NCBI GenBank assembly: GCA_900317405.1
Contig: ONGP01000005.1
Location: 1-64,000, forward strand
Direction of reading: 5' to 3'
Length of the DNA: 64,000 nucleotides
Source: an uncultured Prevotella sp.
GTDB lineage: Bacteria > Bacteroidota > Bacteroidia > Bacteroidales > Bacteroidaceae
Shown: positions 25,626-34,358 of the stretch, one piece after another
How the letters are laid out: each line of letters begins with the position of its first letter
Position numbering within the stretch: the stretch's first letter is position 1
The notes under the pieces: model-generated
The model's input: only the letters and a program-made list of their open reading frames with translations
What the model was told of the DNA's origin: nothing
Database searches by the model: none
Translations under genes and position numbers: made by a program

Positions 25626-26675
25626 ATGAAAAAAGAGCATATATTGGTCATCCGTTTCTCAGCCTTGGGCGATGTGGCAATGATGGTACCTGTGGTATGG
25701 TCGTTGGCACAGCAGTACCCTGATGTGCGCATCACGGTGCTTAGTCGCAAGTTTGCCCGTCCGCTGTTCGATGATCTGGCTCCAAACGTAAATTTCATGG
25801 AGGCCGACGTAAGCAAGGAGTACCATGGTGTGCGAGGACTTAATGCCCTGTATCGCCGACTGGTAGCCAAGCAGTTTACTAAGGTGGCCGACCTACACAG
25901 TGTGATACGTTCAGACTATCTCCGCCTGCGATTCAATCTAGGCCGATATCGCGTAGAGCACCTCATAAAGAACCGCAGTCTGCGTCGCAAGCTTATTTCA
26001 GGCAAGAGCCGCACACAACTGCCCACATCGTTCGAGAACTATGCAGCTGTGTTCGAGCGCCTGGGCTATCCTGTCGACCTGCGCCAGTTCCGCTCTATCT
26101 TCCCTGCCGAGGGTGGCAATCTTAATCTTTTGCCAGCCGAGATTGGTCCTAGGAAGAGTTTCGAGCAGTGGATAGGTATCGCTCCGTTTGCTGCCCACGA
26201 GGGTAAGATTTATCCTCCACGACTGATGGAGCAGGTCATCAATCAGTTGATACAGCAGTATCCTAAAGCTCGTATCTTCCTGTTTGGGCGAGGCGAGCAA
26301 GAGGATAAGTACTTCAAGATGTGGTGTGCCCAGTATCGCCAATGCACTTGGGTGGGCAAGCATTGCGAGGGCATGTATCAGGAACTCATCCTGATGAGTC
26401 ATCTCGACGTGATGGCTTCGATGGATTCTGCCAACATGCATCTGGCTTCGCTCACAGGTATCCCTGTGGTAAGCGTTTGGGGTGCCACACATCCTATGGC
26501 AGGATTCCTGGGATATAATCAGAATCCAGATAATGTCATCCAGATAGATCTGGAGTGTCGCCCATGCAGCATCTTTGGCAACAAGCCTTGCCATCGTGGC
26601 GACTATGCGTGCTTACAGAACATTCCGCCAGAGCGGATTGTTGAGAGAATAAACTCTATTATTAACAACAACTAA
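25626..26675 (+). CDS. GT9 heptosyltransferase-like glycosyltransferase
   Basis: A 349-residue cytoplasmic glycosyltransferase of family GT9, which adds heptose or a related sugar to the lipopolysaccharide core. The N-terminus [19 protein letters not shown] is the family hallmark, with the catalytic aspartate in LGD. The second domain has [43 protein letters not shown] and [12 protein letters not shown]. It sits between DUF4254 and rubredoxin in one operon. The sugar it transfers cannot be told. Confidence 0.9.
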   Translation: MKKEHILVIRFSALGDVAMMVPVVWSLAQQYPDVRITVLSRKFARPLFDDLAPNVNFMEADVSKEYHGVRGLNALYRRLVAKQFTKVADLHSVIRSDYLRLRFNLGRYRVEHLIKNRSLRRKLISGKSRTQLPTSFENYAAVFERLGYPVDLRQFRSIFPAEGGNLNLLPAEIGPRKSFEQWIGIAPFAAHEGKIYPPRLMEQVINQLIQQYPKARIFLFGRGEQEDKYFKMWCAQYRQCTWVGKHCEGMYQELILMSHLDVMASMDSANMHLASLTGIPVVSVWGATHPMAGFLGYNQNPDNVIQIDLECRPCSIFGNKPCHRGDYACLQNIPPERIVERINSIINNN

Positions 26676-26689
26676 AAACAAAAACTACT

Positions 26690-26845
26690 ATGAAGTACGT
26701 ATGTGAAGTTTGCGGATACATCTACGATCCGGCAGAAGGCGATCCAGACAACGGTATCGCTCCAGGAACAGCATTTGAGGATTTACCAGACGATTGGGTT
26801 TGCCCAATGTGTGGTGTAGGCAAGGGCGACTTCAAGCCTGAGTAA
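26690..26845 (+). CDS. Rubredoxin
   Basis: A 51-residue iron protein for one-electron transfer, typical of anaerobes. The four iron-binding cysteines are in [12 protein letters not shown] (C5, C8) and [11 protein letters not shown] (C38, C41). Length matches single-domain rubredoxins (52-54 aa). The gene starts 14 bp after the GT9 gene and ends before a clear terminator. Partner enzymes such as rubrerythrin or superoxide reductase are not in the window. Confidence 0.97.
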   Translation: MKYVCEVCGYIYDPAEGDPDNGIAPGTAFEDLPDDWVCPMCGVGKGDFKPE

Positions 26846-26862
26846 CAACAAAAAATAAAAAG

Positions 26863-26889
26863 CCAGGAGCGAAAAGCTCTTGGTTTTTT
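26863..26889 (+). terminator. Terminator after rubredoxin
   Basis: The 8-bp arms 26863-26870 and 26876-26883 (CCAGGAGC / GCTCTTGG) pair with one G-T wobble around a five-base loop and are followed by six T residues at 26884-26889. Confidence 0.85.
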
Positions 26890-26910
26890 GTTTATCTCCC
26901 TCTTTTTTCG

Positions 26911-26918
26911 TACTTTTG
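26911..26918 (+). promoter_or_regulatory. TAnnTTTG box immediately before the dual-nuclease gene
   Basis: TACTTTTG ends 5 bp before the ATG at 26924. Transcription would begin at or near the start codon, giving a leaderless or nearly leaderless mRNA. The box also lies inside the longer open frame that starts at 26888, which makes 26924 the better start. Confidence 0.55.
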
Positions 26919-26923
26919 CACCC

Positions 26924-28375
26924 ATGAAAACAGAATACCCCTTAATAAGTTTCCCTGAGCAGGGAACCACTACATATCCATTTCGTCGCCATCCGCTAGT
27001 AAAACCTGGCACCCTTGAACTGCAGTTTGCTCACGAACTGTCGGCCAAGTTGCCCGCTGGGGTGGAGTGCATCATGAATGCCTGCATCATCACTACCGAT
27101 AAGCAGCCGCCTTATTATCCTGACCTGGCGCTGGTGGTGGCCGATAAGCCAGAGGTGCGCATCGATGTAGAGATAGACGAACCTTATCAGAAGTCTACTC
27201 GCGAGCCTATCCACTACGTGTCGTGTGGCGATATGTTTCGCGACCATCTGCTTAATCGCCATGGGTGGACAGTGGTTCGTCTGGCTGCCCAGCAGATAGA
27301 GCAGGAGACAAGTATCTGTGTCGATTTTCTGGTAGAGCTTGTATCGGCTATGATGGCCGATATGCAGACGGTTGACCAGCACGTCTATACATCAGTACCC
27401 TTCCCTGTGGTGCGATGGAGTCGTAATGAGGCCCTGAAGATGGCCTACTGGCAGAATGTGGCAGGCGAAGACAGGGAGTGGATAGCCGACCGCTACGCCC
27501 TGGATGATGATGAGCTTAAGTGCCGCCTGCAGGTCAAGCCATTCTGCAGGACTGCCGATATGCGTGAGAAGATGCAGACCTTTCGCGATGCAGGCCGATA
27601 CGCCCAGGATGCCGACATCGATTTTGAGCCCGATGAGCACATATATATATATAAAGGTATAAAGAGGATGCTGCCCGTCAGTTCGCTGATAGCATATTTC
27701 TTCGAAGAGTTCCAAGCCCTGCCTCAGGCCGAAAACCAGTGGCGATACAAGGGTACGCCCGTAGAGGAGAGTCTCGACAAGTGGGCCAAGGCAGGCCGAC
27801 TGGCCAGCGAGGTGGGCACCTTTGTGCATCTGCAGACAGAGAACTACTTTCAGCGTGGATACTTCGAGACAGAGTGCCGACTGCAGTTCGGCTCTGATAC
27901 TGAGGTGGTAAGCGTAGAGCAAGAGAAGTTGCACTTCCTCCACTTCATCCGCGACTACCAGATAGAGCCCTATCGCCAGGAGTGGCCCGTCTACGACAAG
28001 GACCTCAACATAGCCGGCACCATCGACCTGATCTGTCAGAACGACTATGGCGAGTACACCATCTACGACTGGAAGCGTTCGTCGAAGGTAGTCAACGCCC
28101 AGGGCCAACCCATAGTCGAGGCCTTTCGTGGTCGCATGAGCCACAACGGCATCAGCCTGCCCGATACCTCATTCTACCACTACTGCATCCAGCAAAACCT
28201 CTATCGCTATATGCTCGAAAAGCATTATGGCATCCGTGTAAAGTCGATGAATCTTGTAGTCCTAAGCCCTGATTATCCCACCTACTACGTAGTCCCCATC
28301 CCCAAGATGGACCAGATAATCCAGCAAATCATCACCATCTGCCAGCAAAGAGATTTAGGACACAGGTTGCTGTAG
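26924..28375 (+). CDS. Protein with two PD-(D/E)XK-like nuclease domains
   Basis: A 483-residue cytoplasmic protein without a recognisable name. The N-terminal part (about 25-140) resembles Vsr/DUF559-type endonuclease folds: P66-D67, the E83-x-D85 pair in VEIDEPY, H97, D103 and R106, then GWTVVRLAAQQI. The C-terminal part (about 285-480) resembles RecB/Cas4-type nucleases: GTFVHLQTE (H302), AGTIDLI (D368) and YDWKRS (D382, K384). The middle (about 150-280) has no motif I can name. It is a single gene with its own promoter box. A role in DNA repair or defence is possible; no helicase, methylase or Cas gene is nearby, so neither is supported by context. Confidence 0.75.
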   Translation: MKTEYPLISFPEQGTTTYPFRRHPLVKPGTLELQFAHELSAKLPAGVECIMNACIITTDKQPPYYPDLALVVADKPEVRIDVEIDEPYQKSTREPIHYVSCGDMFRDHLLNRHGWTVVRLAAQQIEQETSICVDFLVELVSAMMADMQTVDQHVYTSVPFPVVRWSRNEALKMAYWQNVAGEDREWIADRYALDDDELKCRLQVKPFCRTADMREKMQTFRDAGRYAQDADIDFEPDEHIYIYKGIKRMLPVSSLIAYFFEEFQALPQAENQWRYKGTPVEESLDKWAKAGRLASEVGTFVHLQTENYFQRGYFETECRLQFGSDTEVVSVEQEKLHFLHFIRDYQIEPYRQEWPVYDKDLNIAGTIDLICQNDYGEYTIYDWKRSSKVVNAQGQPIVEAFRGRMSHNGISLPDTSFYHYCIQQNLYRYMLEKHYGIRVKSMNLVVLSPDYPTYYVVPIPKMDQIIQQIITICQQRDLGHRLL

Positions 28376-28382
28376 AAAAAAT

Positions 28383-28554
28383 AGAAACAGGGAAACGTGG
28401 AAACAGGGAATCTGTATGGTTTGAGAACGGTGGAAGCTAATAGATAAGTATATAAATAATTAAATTAATAATCGTATCATTTATCTATTTATCAGCTTTC
28501 CTCGTTCAAAATTAAAACCACCCCGATTCCCTGTTTCCCTGTTTCCACGTTTCT
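28383..28554. repeat. 172-bp imperfect palindrome
   Basis: The outer arms 28383-28412 and 28525-28554 match at 26 of 30 positions when one is inverted, and are built from 8-bp units of the type AGGGAAAC/GTGGAAAC. Inner arms around 28432-28450 and 28480-28501 (AGCTAATAGATAA / TTATCTATTTATCAGCT) also pair. The centre is AT-rich and contains no open frame of note. It resembles a miniature inverted-repeat element or a very long terminator-like hairpin. I see no clear target-site duplication. Confidence 0.65.
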
Positions 28555-28595
28555 CCATTTCATAAATTATTCAGGAGTAAGCTTTCAATGAGATT

Positions 28596-28648
28596 GCCGT
28601 AATATATCTACCAGATATCCGTAACCAATCTCCTAGATATATTACGGC
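28596..28648. repeat. 15-bp perfect inverted repeat
   Basis: The arms 28596-28610 and 28634-28648 (GCCGTAATATATCTA and its exact complement) are separated by 23 bp. This is one of three palindromic structures in the 350-bp gap between the dual-nuclease and aldo/keto reductase genes. Confidence 0.7.
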
Positions 28649-28664
28649 TTTCACACGTAGAAAA

Positions 28665-28712
28665 AATATTTCCCACGTGTGGGAATTTTTGCTACCACAC
28701 GTGGGAAATATT
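28665..28712. terminator. 18-bp perfect inverted repeat with CACGTG core, possible terminator
   Basis: The arms 28665-28682 and 28695-28712 are exact complements around a 12-base loop and contain TTCCCACGTG. The stem lies 15 bp after the stop codon of the minus-strand aldo/keto reductase gene and could terminate it. The TTCCCACGTG core resembles the palindromes at 300-385. Confidence 0.65.
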
Positions 28713-28726
28713 ACAAGCATTAATGG

Positions 28727-29671
28727 TTACAAACAGCGGAGGTTCTTTTCTAGTTGGGAGGTGCTGCTGGCGCCTACTAGGACTGAGGTTACGCCCTTTT
28801 GGGAGAGTATCCAGGCGAGGGCTGATTCGGCAAGGGTTTTGCCTTGAGCCTGGGCTTGGGCGTTGTATTCGCGGAGTTGGGCCAGGAGTTCTGGAGTGAG
28901 CATCGACTCCTTGAGGAACTTGCCCTTCGACATGCGTGAGTCGGCTGGGACTCCGTTGAGATAGCGATCTGTGAGCAGGCCCTGGGCTAGTGGTGAGAAT
29001 GCGATGAAGCCTACGCCCTCTTGAGCACAGAAGTCGAGAATGCCCTGCTCGATGGGTTCACGATTCAGCATATTAAGTTTGCCCTGATAGATGAGCAGGG
29101 GCACATCGCGCTCCTTAAGGTACTTGGTGGCAAAGCGCAGTGGCTCCAGTGGCCAGTTGCTTATACCTATATATAATGCCTTGCCTGCACGAACGATATC
29201 AACAAGGGCCTGCAGAGTCTCCTCCATAGGTGTCTCTGGGTCGAAACGATGGCTGTAGAACAGGTCGACATAGTCGAGATGCATGCGCTTGAGACTCTGG
29301 TCGAGAGATGCCATCAGGTACTTACGAGAGCCCCAATTGCCATAAGGTCCAGGCCACATGTCGTAGCCGGCCTTGGTAGAGATGAACAGCTCGTCACGAT
29401 AGGGGCTGAAGTCGTCGTCCATCAGTCGGCCCATAGTCTCTTCGGCCGAGCCGTAGACGGGGCCGTAGTTGTTGGCCAGGTCGAAGTGGGTGATGCCATG
29501 ATCGAAGGCATAGTGGGTAATCTCGCGACTACGCTCGTATGGATCCACACTACCAAAGTTGTGCCAAAACCCCAGACTTACCTTGGGCAGCAACACACCT
29601 GAACGTCCACAACGCTCATATTTCATACCATTATCGTAACGATTCTCGTTGGCTGTATACATTTCTCTCAT
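28727..29671 (-). CDS. Aldo/keto reductase, YghZ-like
   Basis: A 314-residue NADPH-dependent oxidoreductase of the aldo/keto reductase superfamily, closest in pattern to the YghZ/potassium-channel-beta group that reduces aldehydes such as methylglyoxal or glyceraldehyde phosphate. Catalytic residues are visible: the Asp and Tyr in FDLANNYGPV, Lys in ISTKAGYDMWPG and His in FYSHRFD. The C-terminus LVGASSTSQLEKNL is the cofactor-binding end. The ATG at 29662 (MYTANENRYDNG) is an alternative start, 3 codons in. Single gene with a promoter box at 29705-29698. Confidence 0.92.
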   Translation of the reverse strand: MREMYTANENRYDNGMKYERCGRSGVLLPKVSLGFWHNFGSVDPYERSREITHYAFDHGITHFDLANNYGPVYGSAEETMGRLMDDDFSPYRDELFISTKAGYDMWPGPYGNWGSRKYLMASLDQSLKRMHLDYVDLFYSHRFDPETPMEETLQALVDIVRAGKALYIGISNWPLEPLRFATKYLKERDVPLLIYQGKLNMLNREPIEQGILDFCAQEGVGFIAFSPLAQGLLTDRYLNGVPADSRMSKGKFLKESMLTPELLAQLREYNAQAQAQGKTLAESALAWILSQKGVTSVLVGASSTSQLEKNLRCL

Positions 29672-29697
29672 CGGTCATAAAGTTTTTGTTCGTGGGG

Positions 29698-29705
29698 CAA
29701 AGATA
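29698..29705 (-). promoter_or_regulatory. TAnnTTTG box for the aldo/keto reductase
   Basis: TATCTTTG on the minus strand, 26 bp before the start codon at 29671. Confidence 0.6.
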
Positions 29706-29808
29706 CTGCAAAATATCTATTCTTCCAAATAATTACAGCAAAAATAGTTCAGAAGTTTAGATGTTTAGTTTTTTTTGCTAAAAAGTTCGTTTATTTGCAG
29801 AATTGTTG

Positions 29809-29816
29809 TATCTTTG
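29809..29816 (+). promoter_or_regulatory. TAnnTTTG box for the B12 operon
   Basis: TATCTTTG immediately precedes the cobalamin riboswitch, placing transcription start a few bases before the aptamer. Confidence 0.7.
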
Positions 29817-29820
29817 CAGG

Positions 29821-29982
29821 CAGTAATCGGTTCTCCTCGTGGAGATTAATAGGGAATCGGGTGAGAGTCCTGAACAGTCCCGCTGCTGTGAGTCGTCCTT
29901 AGTGAGGCGCAAACATGTATGTCACTGAGATTATTGGGAAGACGTTTGTGGCCAGACGACGAGTCAGAATACCTGCCGACGA
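29821..29982 (+). promoter_or_regulatory. Cobalamin riboswitch
   Basis: The leader has the conserved pieces of the AdoCbl-type aptamer in order. These are GGGAATCGGGTGAGAGTCC and GAACAGTCCCGCTGCTGTGA (29852-29892), the GTCACTG...TTGGGAAGACG core (29921-29943), and the B12 box GTCAGAATACCTGCC (29962-29976). It sits between a promoter box and the BtuB-like gene, so B12 binding would lower expression of the uptake genes. The longest open frame of the receptor gene starts inside this RNA at 29915, which cannot be the real start. Confidence 0.93.
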
Positions 29983-30034
29983 AGACTATAGCCGCATGCC
30001 GTACTCTGGGGATAGGCGGTGGTGGCGCAGACAA

Positions 30035-32053
30035 ATGATGGGAAAGCGAAAGCTTACATTGGCATTGGCTTGCGTGTTGGCGATGACTGCGACGGCACAA
30101 AGCAAGCTTGACTCCGTACAGCATGTGCGCGAGATTATCGTCGTGTCGAAACCCGCCATGCGCGAGGTGGTGCCCAGTCAGAAGCTGAAAGGCGAACTGC
30201 TGGAGCAACTGAACACGCACTCTGTGGCCGATGCATTGCGCTATTTCTCTGGCATCCAACTTAAGGATTATGGTGGAGTGGGTGGTATAAAGACGGTGAA
30301 CATCCGCTCGATGGGTACACACCATCTGGGCATAAGCTACGATGGAGTGCAACTGGGAAATGCTCAGAACGGACAGATAGACCTGGGCCAGTTCTCGCTG
30401 GATAACGTAGAGGATATCACGCTATACAACGGACAGAAGAGTGCTATCTTCCAACCAGCTAGCGACTTTGGCAATGCTGGTGCCATCTATATTCGTACTA
30501 AAGCGCCAGACTTCTCGAAAGGAGAAAAGACTCATCTGCGATTTAAAGTGCAGTATGGCTCGAGCGATATGCTAAGACTTACTGGTCTGTGGGAGCAGAA
30601 GTTGTCGCAGACGGTTAGTTCATCAGTGAGTGCAGGATTCCTGACAGCTAGCGGTAAGTATAAGTTCCACTACGAGCGTAAGTATCCTAACGGCGAGACG
30701 GCTTGGGATACGACAGCAGTGAGAAATAATGGCGACATACATGCTGAGCGCCTTGAGGCAAATGTGTTTGGAAGACTGGACCAAGGCAGTTGGCAACTGA
30801 AGGCCTACGTATATAACTCTGCACGAGGAATACCTGGCGCCATAGTGAACAATGTGTGGCGACGTGGCGAGCGACAGCAAGACCTGAATACCTTTGTACA
30901 AGCCGATTATAATAAGAACATAGGCGATGGCTTCAGCACTCGTTGGCTGGCCAAGTATGCCTATTACAACACCCACTACGTAAACAAGGACAGCACCCAG
31001 TTGCCTGTAGACAATCGCTACAAGCAGCAGGAACTCTACATCTCTACAGCCAATGTGCTAGAGCTGCTACCCAACTGGAGTGCATCGCTGGCTTACGACT
31101 TTAAGTGGAACAAACTTGATGCCGATATCTATAACTTCGCCTACCCAACTCGCATTTCTAATCTGGTGAGTCTGGCCACAGCTATCGACTACAAGCACCT
31201 TAAGGCGCAAGGCTCTATCATGGCCACTTTTATTCACGACAAGACCAATCGCAAGGGCGAGTTTGCTGGGATGAACTCAAGCAATTCGCTGTCGAAACTC
31301 ACTCCGGCGCTGTTTGTAAACCTGTATCCCTTCCGTGGAACATTCTTTTCGATGCGTGCCTACGTAAAGAAGAGTTTCCGCATGCCAACATTCAACGACC
31401 TGTATTATACTGATATGGGTAATGCCAATCTGGTGCCAGAGAGTGCGCTGCAGTATGATGCTGGTTTTGCGTTGAACAAGCACTTTGAGCATGGTATAGT
31501 GCGACATGCAGAGATGCACTTTGATGCCTATTATAATACGGTACACGATAAGATAGTGGCCTACCCCAAGGGGCAGCAGTTCCGCTGGACTATGCTGAAT
31601 CTGGGCGAGGTACACATAAAAGGTATCGACGTTGAGGCTGAGGCTGATTTCAAGATAGGCAAGGACCTGGTGGCTACCACTCGCGCCCAGTACACCTATC
31701 AGGATGCACGCGACGTGACAGACCCTAACACAACGTATTATAATCACCAGATACCCTATATCCCCTGGCACTCTGGTTCGGCCATCGTGGGCCTGACGTA
31801 TAAGAACTGGAACGTGAACTACTCGTTTATCTATGCCGGCGAGCGATATGACGAGCAGGAGAACATCATATATAACCACATGGAGCCTTGGTACACCAGC
31901 GATTTGAGTATAATCTACCGCTTCCACATGCAGAAAACACTCTGCAAGGTCCAGTTGGATGTAAACAATCTGCTAGGACAGGACTACGAGGTGATAGTAA
32001 ACTACCCCATGCCTGGTCGCAGCTATGCACTAACCCTAAGCGTTGAGATATGA
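30035..32053 (+). CDS. btuB: BtuB-like TonB-dependent cobalamin receptor
   Basis: A 672-residue outer-membrane receptor that imports vitamin B12 using TonB energy. From ATG 30035 (or 30038) the protein has a signal peptide ending in TATAQ. A Ton-box-like segment (VREIIVVSK) follows, then the plug (LRYFSGIQLKDYGGVGGIKTVNIRSMGTHHLGISYDGVQLGN) and a 22-strand barrel ending in LLGQDYEVIVNYPMPGRSYALTLSVEI. The frame is open upstream to 29915 but that part is riboswitch RNA. B12 specificity rests on the riboswitch and the BtuG-like gene, which overlaps this gene by 4 bp. Confidence 0.93.
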   Translation: MMGKRKLTLALACVLAMTATAQSKLDSVQHVREIIVVSKPAMREVVPSQKLKGELLEQLNTHSVADALRYFSGIQLKDYGGVGGIKTVNIRSMGTHHLGISYDGVQLGNAQNGQIDLGQFSLDNVEDITLYNGQKSAIFQPASDFGNAGAIYIRTKAPDFSKGEKTHLRFKVQYGSSDMLRLTGLWEQKLSQTVSSSVSAGFLTASGKYKFHYERKYPNGETAWDTTAVRNNGDIHAERLEANVFGRLDQGSWQLKAYVYNSARGIPGAIVNNVWRRGERQQDLNTFVQADYNKNIGDGFSTRWLAKYAYYNTHYVNKDSTQLPVDNRYKQQELYISTANVLELLPNWSASLAYDFKWNKLDADIYNFAYPTRISNLVSLATAIDYKHLKAQGSIMATFIHDKTNRKGEFAGMNSSNSLSKLTPALFVNLYPFRGTFFSMRAYVKKSFRMPTFNDLYYTDMGNANLVPESALQYDAGFALNKHFEHGIVRHAEMHFDAYYNTVHDKIVAYPKGQQFRWTMLNLGEVHIKGIDVEAEADFKIGKDLVATTRAQYTYQDARDVTDPNTTYYNHQIPYIPWHSGSAIVGLTYKNWNVNYSFIYAGERYDEQENIIYNHMEPWYTSDLSIIYRFHMQKTLCKVQLDVNNLLGQDYEVIVNYPMPGRSYALTLSVEI

Positions 32054-33216
32054 AGCACGTGGCATACTACATATTGACCCTGTTGCTGCTTAGCGCTTGT
32101 CGCCAAGACGTGATGATTGTGCCGATGGAGAAGAGCGATCCAGGCGGCAAGACCCAGAAGGGCGACATAGTGGGCATGTATCTGCTTAACGAGGGCAATA
32201 TGGGCTCTAACAAGTCGACACTCGACTATCTCGACCTGTCGGATACCGTGGTGCATTACTATCGCAACATATACTCAGAGCGCAACCCAAGCACAGTGAT
32301 GTCGCTGGGCGATGTGGGCAACGACTGCCAGATATACGGACAGCGTCTATGGCTGGTCATCAACTGCTCAAACAAGGTAGAAGTGGCTCGCGCCGATGAT
32401 GCCGTAAGGATAGGCAAGGTGGATATCCCCAACTGTAGATATGTGACGTTTAAGGACCAGTATGCCTACGTTTCATCGTATGTGGGCACGGTGTATGCTT
32501 CGAGCGATAGTCCGCTAGGCAGTGTGTATAGGGTAGATACGCTATCGCTGCAGAAGGTAGATTCGTGCTCAGTGGGCTATCAGCCAGAAGAGATGGCTAT
32601 AATCGGCAATAGTCTGTATGTGGCCAATAGCGGTGGCTATCAGGGCATGACAGGACAAGGCTACGAGAGTACAGTAAGTGTGATAGACCTGGCATCGATG
32701 CAGGAGGTGGATAAGGTAGAAGTAGCCCCTAATCTGCACCACCTGAAGGCTGATAAATACAACCAGCTATGGGTGACAGCCCGTGGCAACTATATGGACG
32801 AGACGTCGAGCATCTGGTGGCTGGAGCCTGATACAAACGGCAATATGAAAGTAGGCGGACACATCGACCAACCCGTGAGCGATCTCTGCATCGTGGGCGA
32901 TTCGCTGTATTTCTACGGCAGTCAATGGAGCGAGGTATCGATGACCAATACCATCACCTACGGCATAATTAACGTAAAGACGCATCAGGTAGTGAGCACC
33001 AGCCTATCGGATGCACCAGAGATAAGCAAAATACGTATGCCATACGGCATAATAGTGAACCCTATCCATCGCGATTTCTATCTGATGGATGCAAAGAACT
33101 ACGTATCGAGTGGCGAGTTGCTACACTTCCTGTCCGATGGCACTTTCGACTGGAAGGTAAAGACAGGCGACATACCCGCCCATGCAGCATTTTTATTTAA
33201 AACCAAGAAGAAATGA
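32050..33216 (+). CDS. btuG: BtuG-like surface B12-binding lipoprotein (beta-propeller)
   Basis: A 388-residue lipoprotein with a lipobox ending in LLSAC (cysteine 17), followed by a beta-propeller of the YncE/DUF5074 type (GMYLLNEGNMGSNKSTLDYL, MSLGDVGNDCQIYGQRLWLV, PEEMAIIGNSLYVANSGGY, LHHLKADKYNQLWVTARGNY). In Bacteroides, BtuG proteins of this fold bind cobalamin extremely tightly at the surface and sit on BtuB as a lid. Position directly after btuB, with a 4-bp overlap and under the same riboswitch, makes this role very likely here. Confidence 0.88.
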   Translation: MKHVAYYILTLLLLSACRQDVMIVPMEKSDPGGKTQKGDIVGMYLLNEGNMGSNKSTLDYLDLSDTVVHYYRNIYSERNPSTVMSLGDVGNDCQIYGQRLWLVINCSNKVEVARADDAVRIGKVDIPNCRYVTFKDQYAYVSSYVGTVYASSDSPLGSVYRVDTLSLQKVDSCSVGYQPEEMAIIGNSLYVANSGGYQGMTGQGYESTVSVIDLASMQEVDKVEVAPNLHHLKADKYNQLWVTARGNYMDETSSIWWLEPDTNGNMKVGGHIDQPVSDLCIVGDSLYFYGSQWSEVSMTNTITYGIINVKTHQVVSTSLSDAPEISKIRMPYGIIVNPIHRDFYLMDAKNYVSSGELLHFLSDGTFDWKVKTGDIPAHAAFLFKTKKK

Positions 33217-34328
33217 AGAAGATATTGTTACTATTAATACTGGCAATTGCTACCATTAATGCTAGCGCCCAGCGCATGGACGATGCGACGGAGCACTCGA
33301 AGTATATCAAGGTCGTAGACGAATATCGCCCAGCCCCAGGACAGTATGTGAACGATGTGCCTGAGTATGAGGATGGTGATACTGAGGCCGACATGATTCG
33401 TAAGTGTAATGAGAATCTGGCTGGTCTTGGTCCTATAGAGTCTCATCTGGTGGCTCTTGGTGGTTGGGGTGGTTATATCACATTCCACTTCGACCATTCT
33501 ATCGCCAACATTCCTGGAGAGCGCGACTTTGCCGTATGGGGCAACGCCTATCAGGAGATGAAGAATCTGGTGTTTGGCGGCATGAACGAGGCTGGCGTGG
33601 TGATGGTGTCGAAGGATGTAAACGGCAACGGACTGCCTGACGATCCTTGGTACGAAATCAGTGGTAGTTGCGATATAGACAGCGTGGGCAAGGTGATATA
33701 TGGCTATGAGGTGACCTATAGCAAGAACCCAATGGGCGATATCCCCTGGACTGATAATCATGGCAATAGTGGCACTGTAGACCGCAATCACTATCACACC
33801 CAGGAGTATTATCCACAGTGGTTGGATGATGGATTGAAATTCAAGGGCACCCGTCTACCTGACAATATGCTTAATCTTTCTGATCAGGTGGATAAAGGAT
33901 GGAGTCCGTACTATTATGTGCTGGTAGGTTTCCGCTATGGTTATGCTGACAATCTTCCCAACTTCTCAGACAAATCTGATGCATCATCGTATAACTACGA
34001 GGGTTGTGGAATAGATATATCATGGGCTGTAGACGAGAATCGTCAGCCTGTGAATCTCGATTTCATCGACTTTGTAAGAGTTTACACAGGTCTTAATCAG
34101 AAGTGTCCGCAACCAGAGTGGTGGGGCGAGACATCCACAGAGTTTGCTGGTGCAGAGGATATACACCTCGAGGCATCTATCGAAGCCATCAAGAATGCCC
34201 TGTCTGGTATTCAAACGATATCGGCAGGTGATGCAGACAAGACGACATACGACCTTCAGGGCAGGAAGGTAAATCCTACGAAGAAGGGCGTATACATTCA
34301 GAACAAGAAGAAATTATTTATTAAATAA
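33213..34328 (+). CDS. Exported protein of the B12 locus with T9SS-like tail, function unknown
   Basis: A 371-residue protein with a signal peptide ending at NASAQ (residue 20). The body is an uncharacterised beta-rich domain with IVALGGWGGYITFHFDHSI-like sequence, FAVWGNAYQEMKN, EAGVVMVSKDVNGNGLPDDP (a possible Ca-binding DxNxNGxxD loop) and VDFIDFVRVYTGLNQK-like strands. The C-terminus TYDLQGRKVNPTKKGVYIQN resembles a type IX secretion sorting tail, suggesting surface delivery. It overlaps the BtuG-like gene by 4 bp, so it probably works with the B12 receptor. Whether it binds B12 is unknown. Confidence 0.75.
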   Translation: MKKILLLLILAIATINASAQRMDDATEHSKYIKVVDEYRPAPGQYVNDVPEYEDGDTEADMIRKCNENLAGLGPIESHLVALGGWGGYITFHFDHSIANIPGERDFAVWGNAYQEMKNLVFGGMNEAGVVMVSKDVNGNGLPDDPWYEISGSCDIDSVGKVIYGYEVTYSKNPMGDIPWTDNHGNSGTVDRNHYHTQEYYPQWLDDGLKFKGTRLPDNMLNLSDQVDKGWSPYYYVLVGFRYGYADNLPNFSDKSDASSYNYEGCGIDISWAVDENRQPVNLDFIDFVRVYTGLNQKCPQPEWWGETSTEFAGAEDIHLEASIEAIKNALSGIQTISAGDADKTTYDLQGRKVNPTKKGVYIQNKKKLFIK

Positions 34329-34358
34329 CTTTTATTATTCACTTAAAACAACAACGTT

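Noticed and set aside
27392..28144. Minus-strand open frame of 250 codons opposite the dual-nuclease gene
   Set aside because: The sense strand has nuclease motifs at consistent positions; the antisense translation is low-complexity and Leu/Val-rich.
28383..28554. Insertion sequence
   Set aside because: There is no transposase and no clear target duplication; only a palindrome can be supported.
29915..30034. N-terminal extension of the BtuB-like protein
   Set aside because: These bases form the second half of the cobalamin riboswitch, and the signal peptide begins at 30035.
31277..31927. Minus-strand open frame of 216 codons within the BtuB-like gene
   Set aside because: Shadow of the receptor gene; no promoter or motif.
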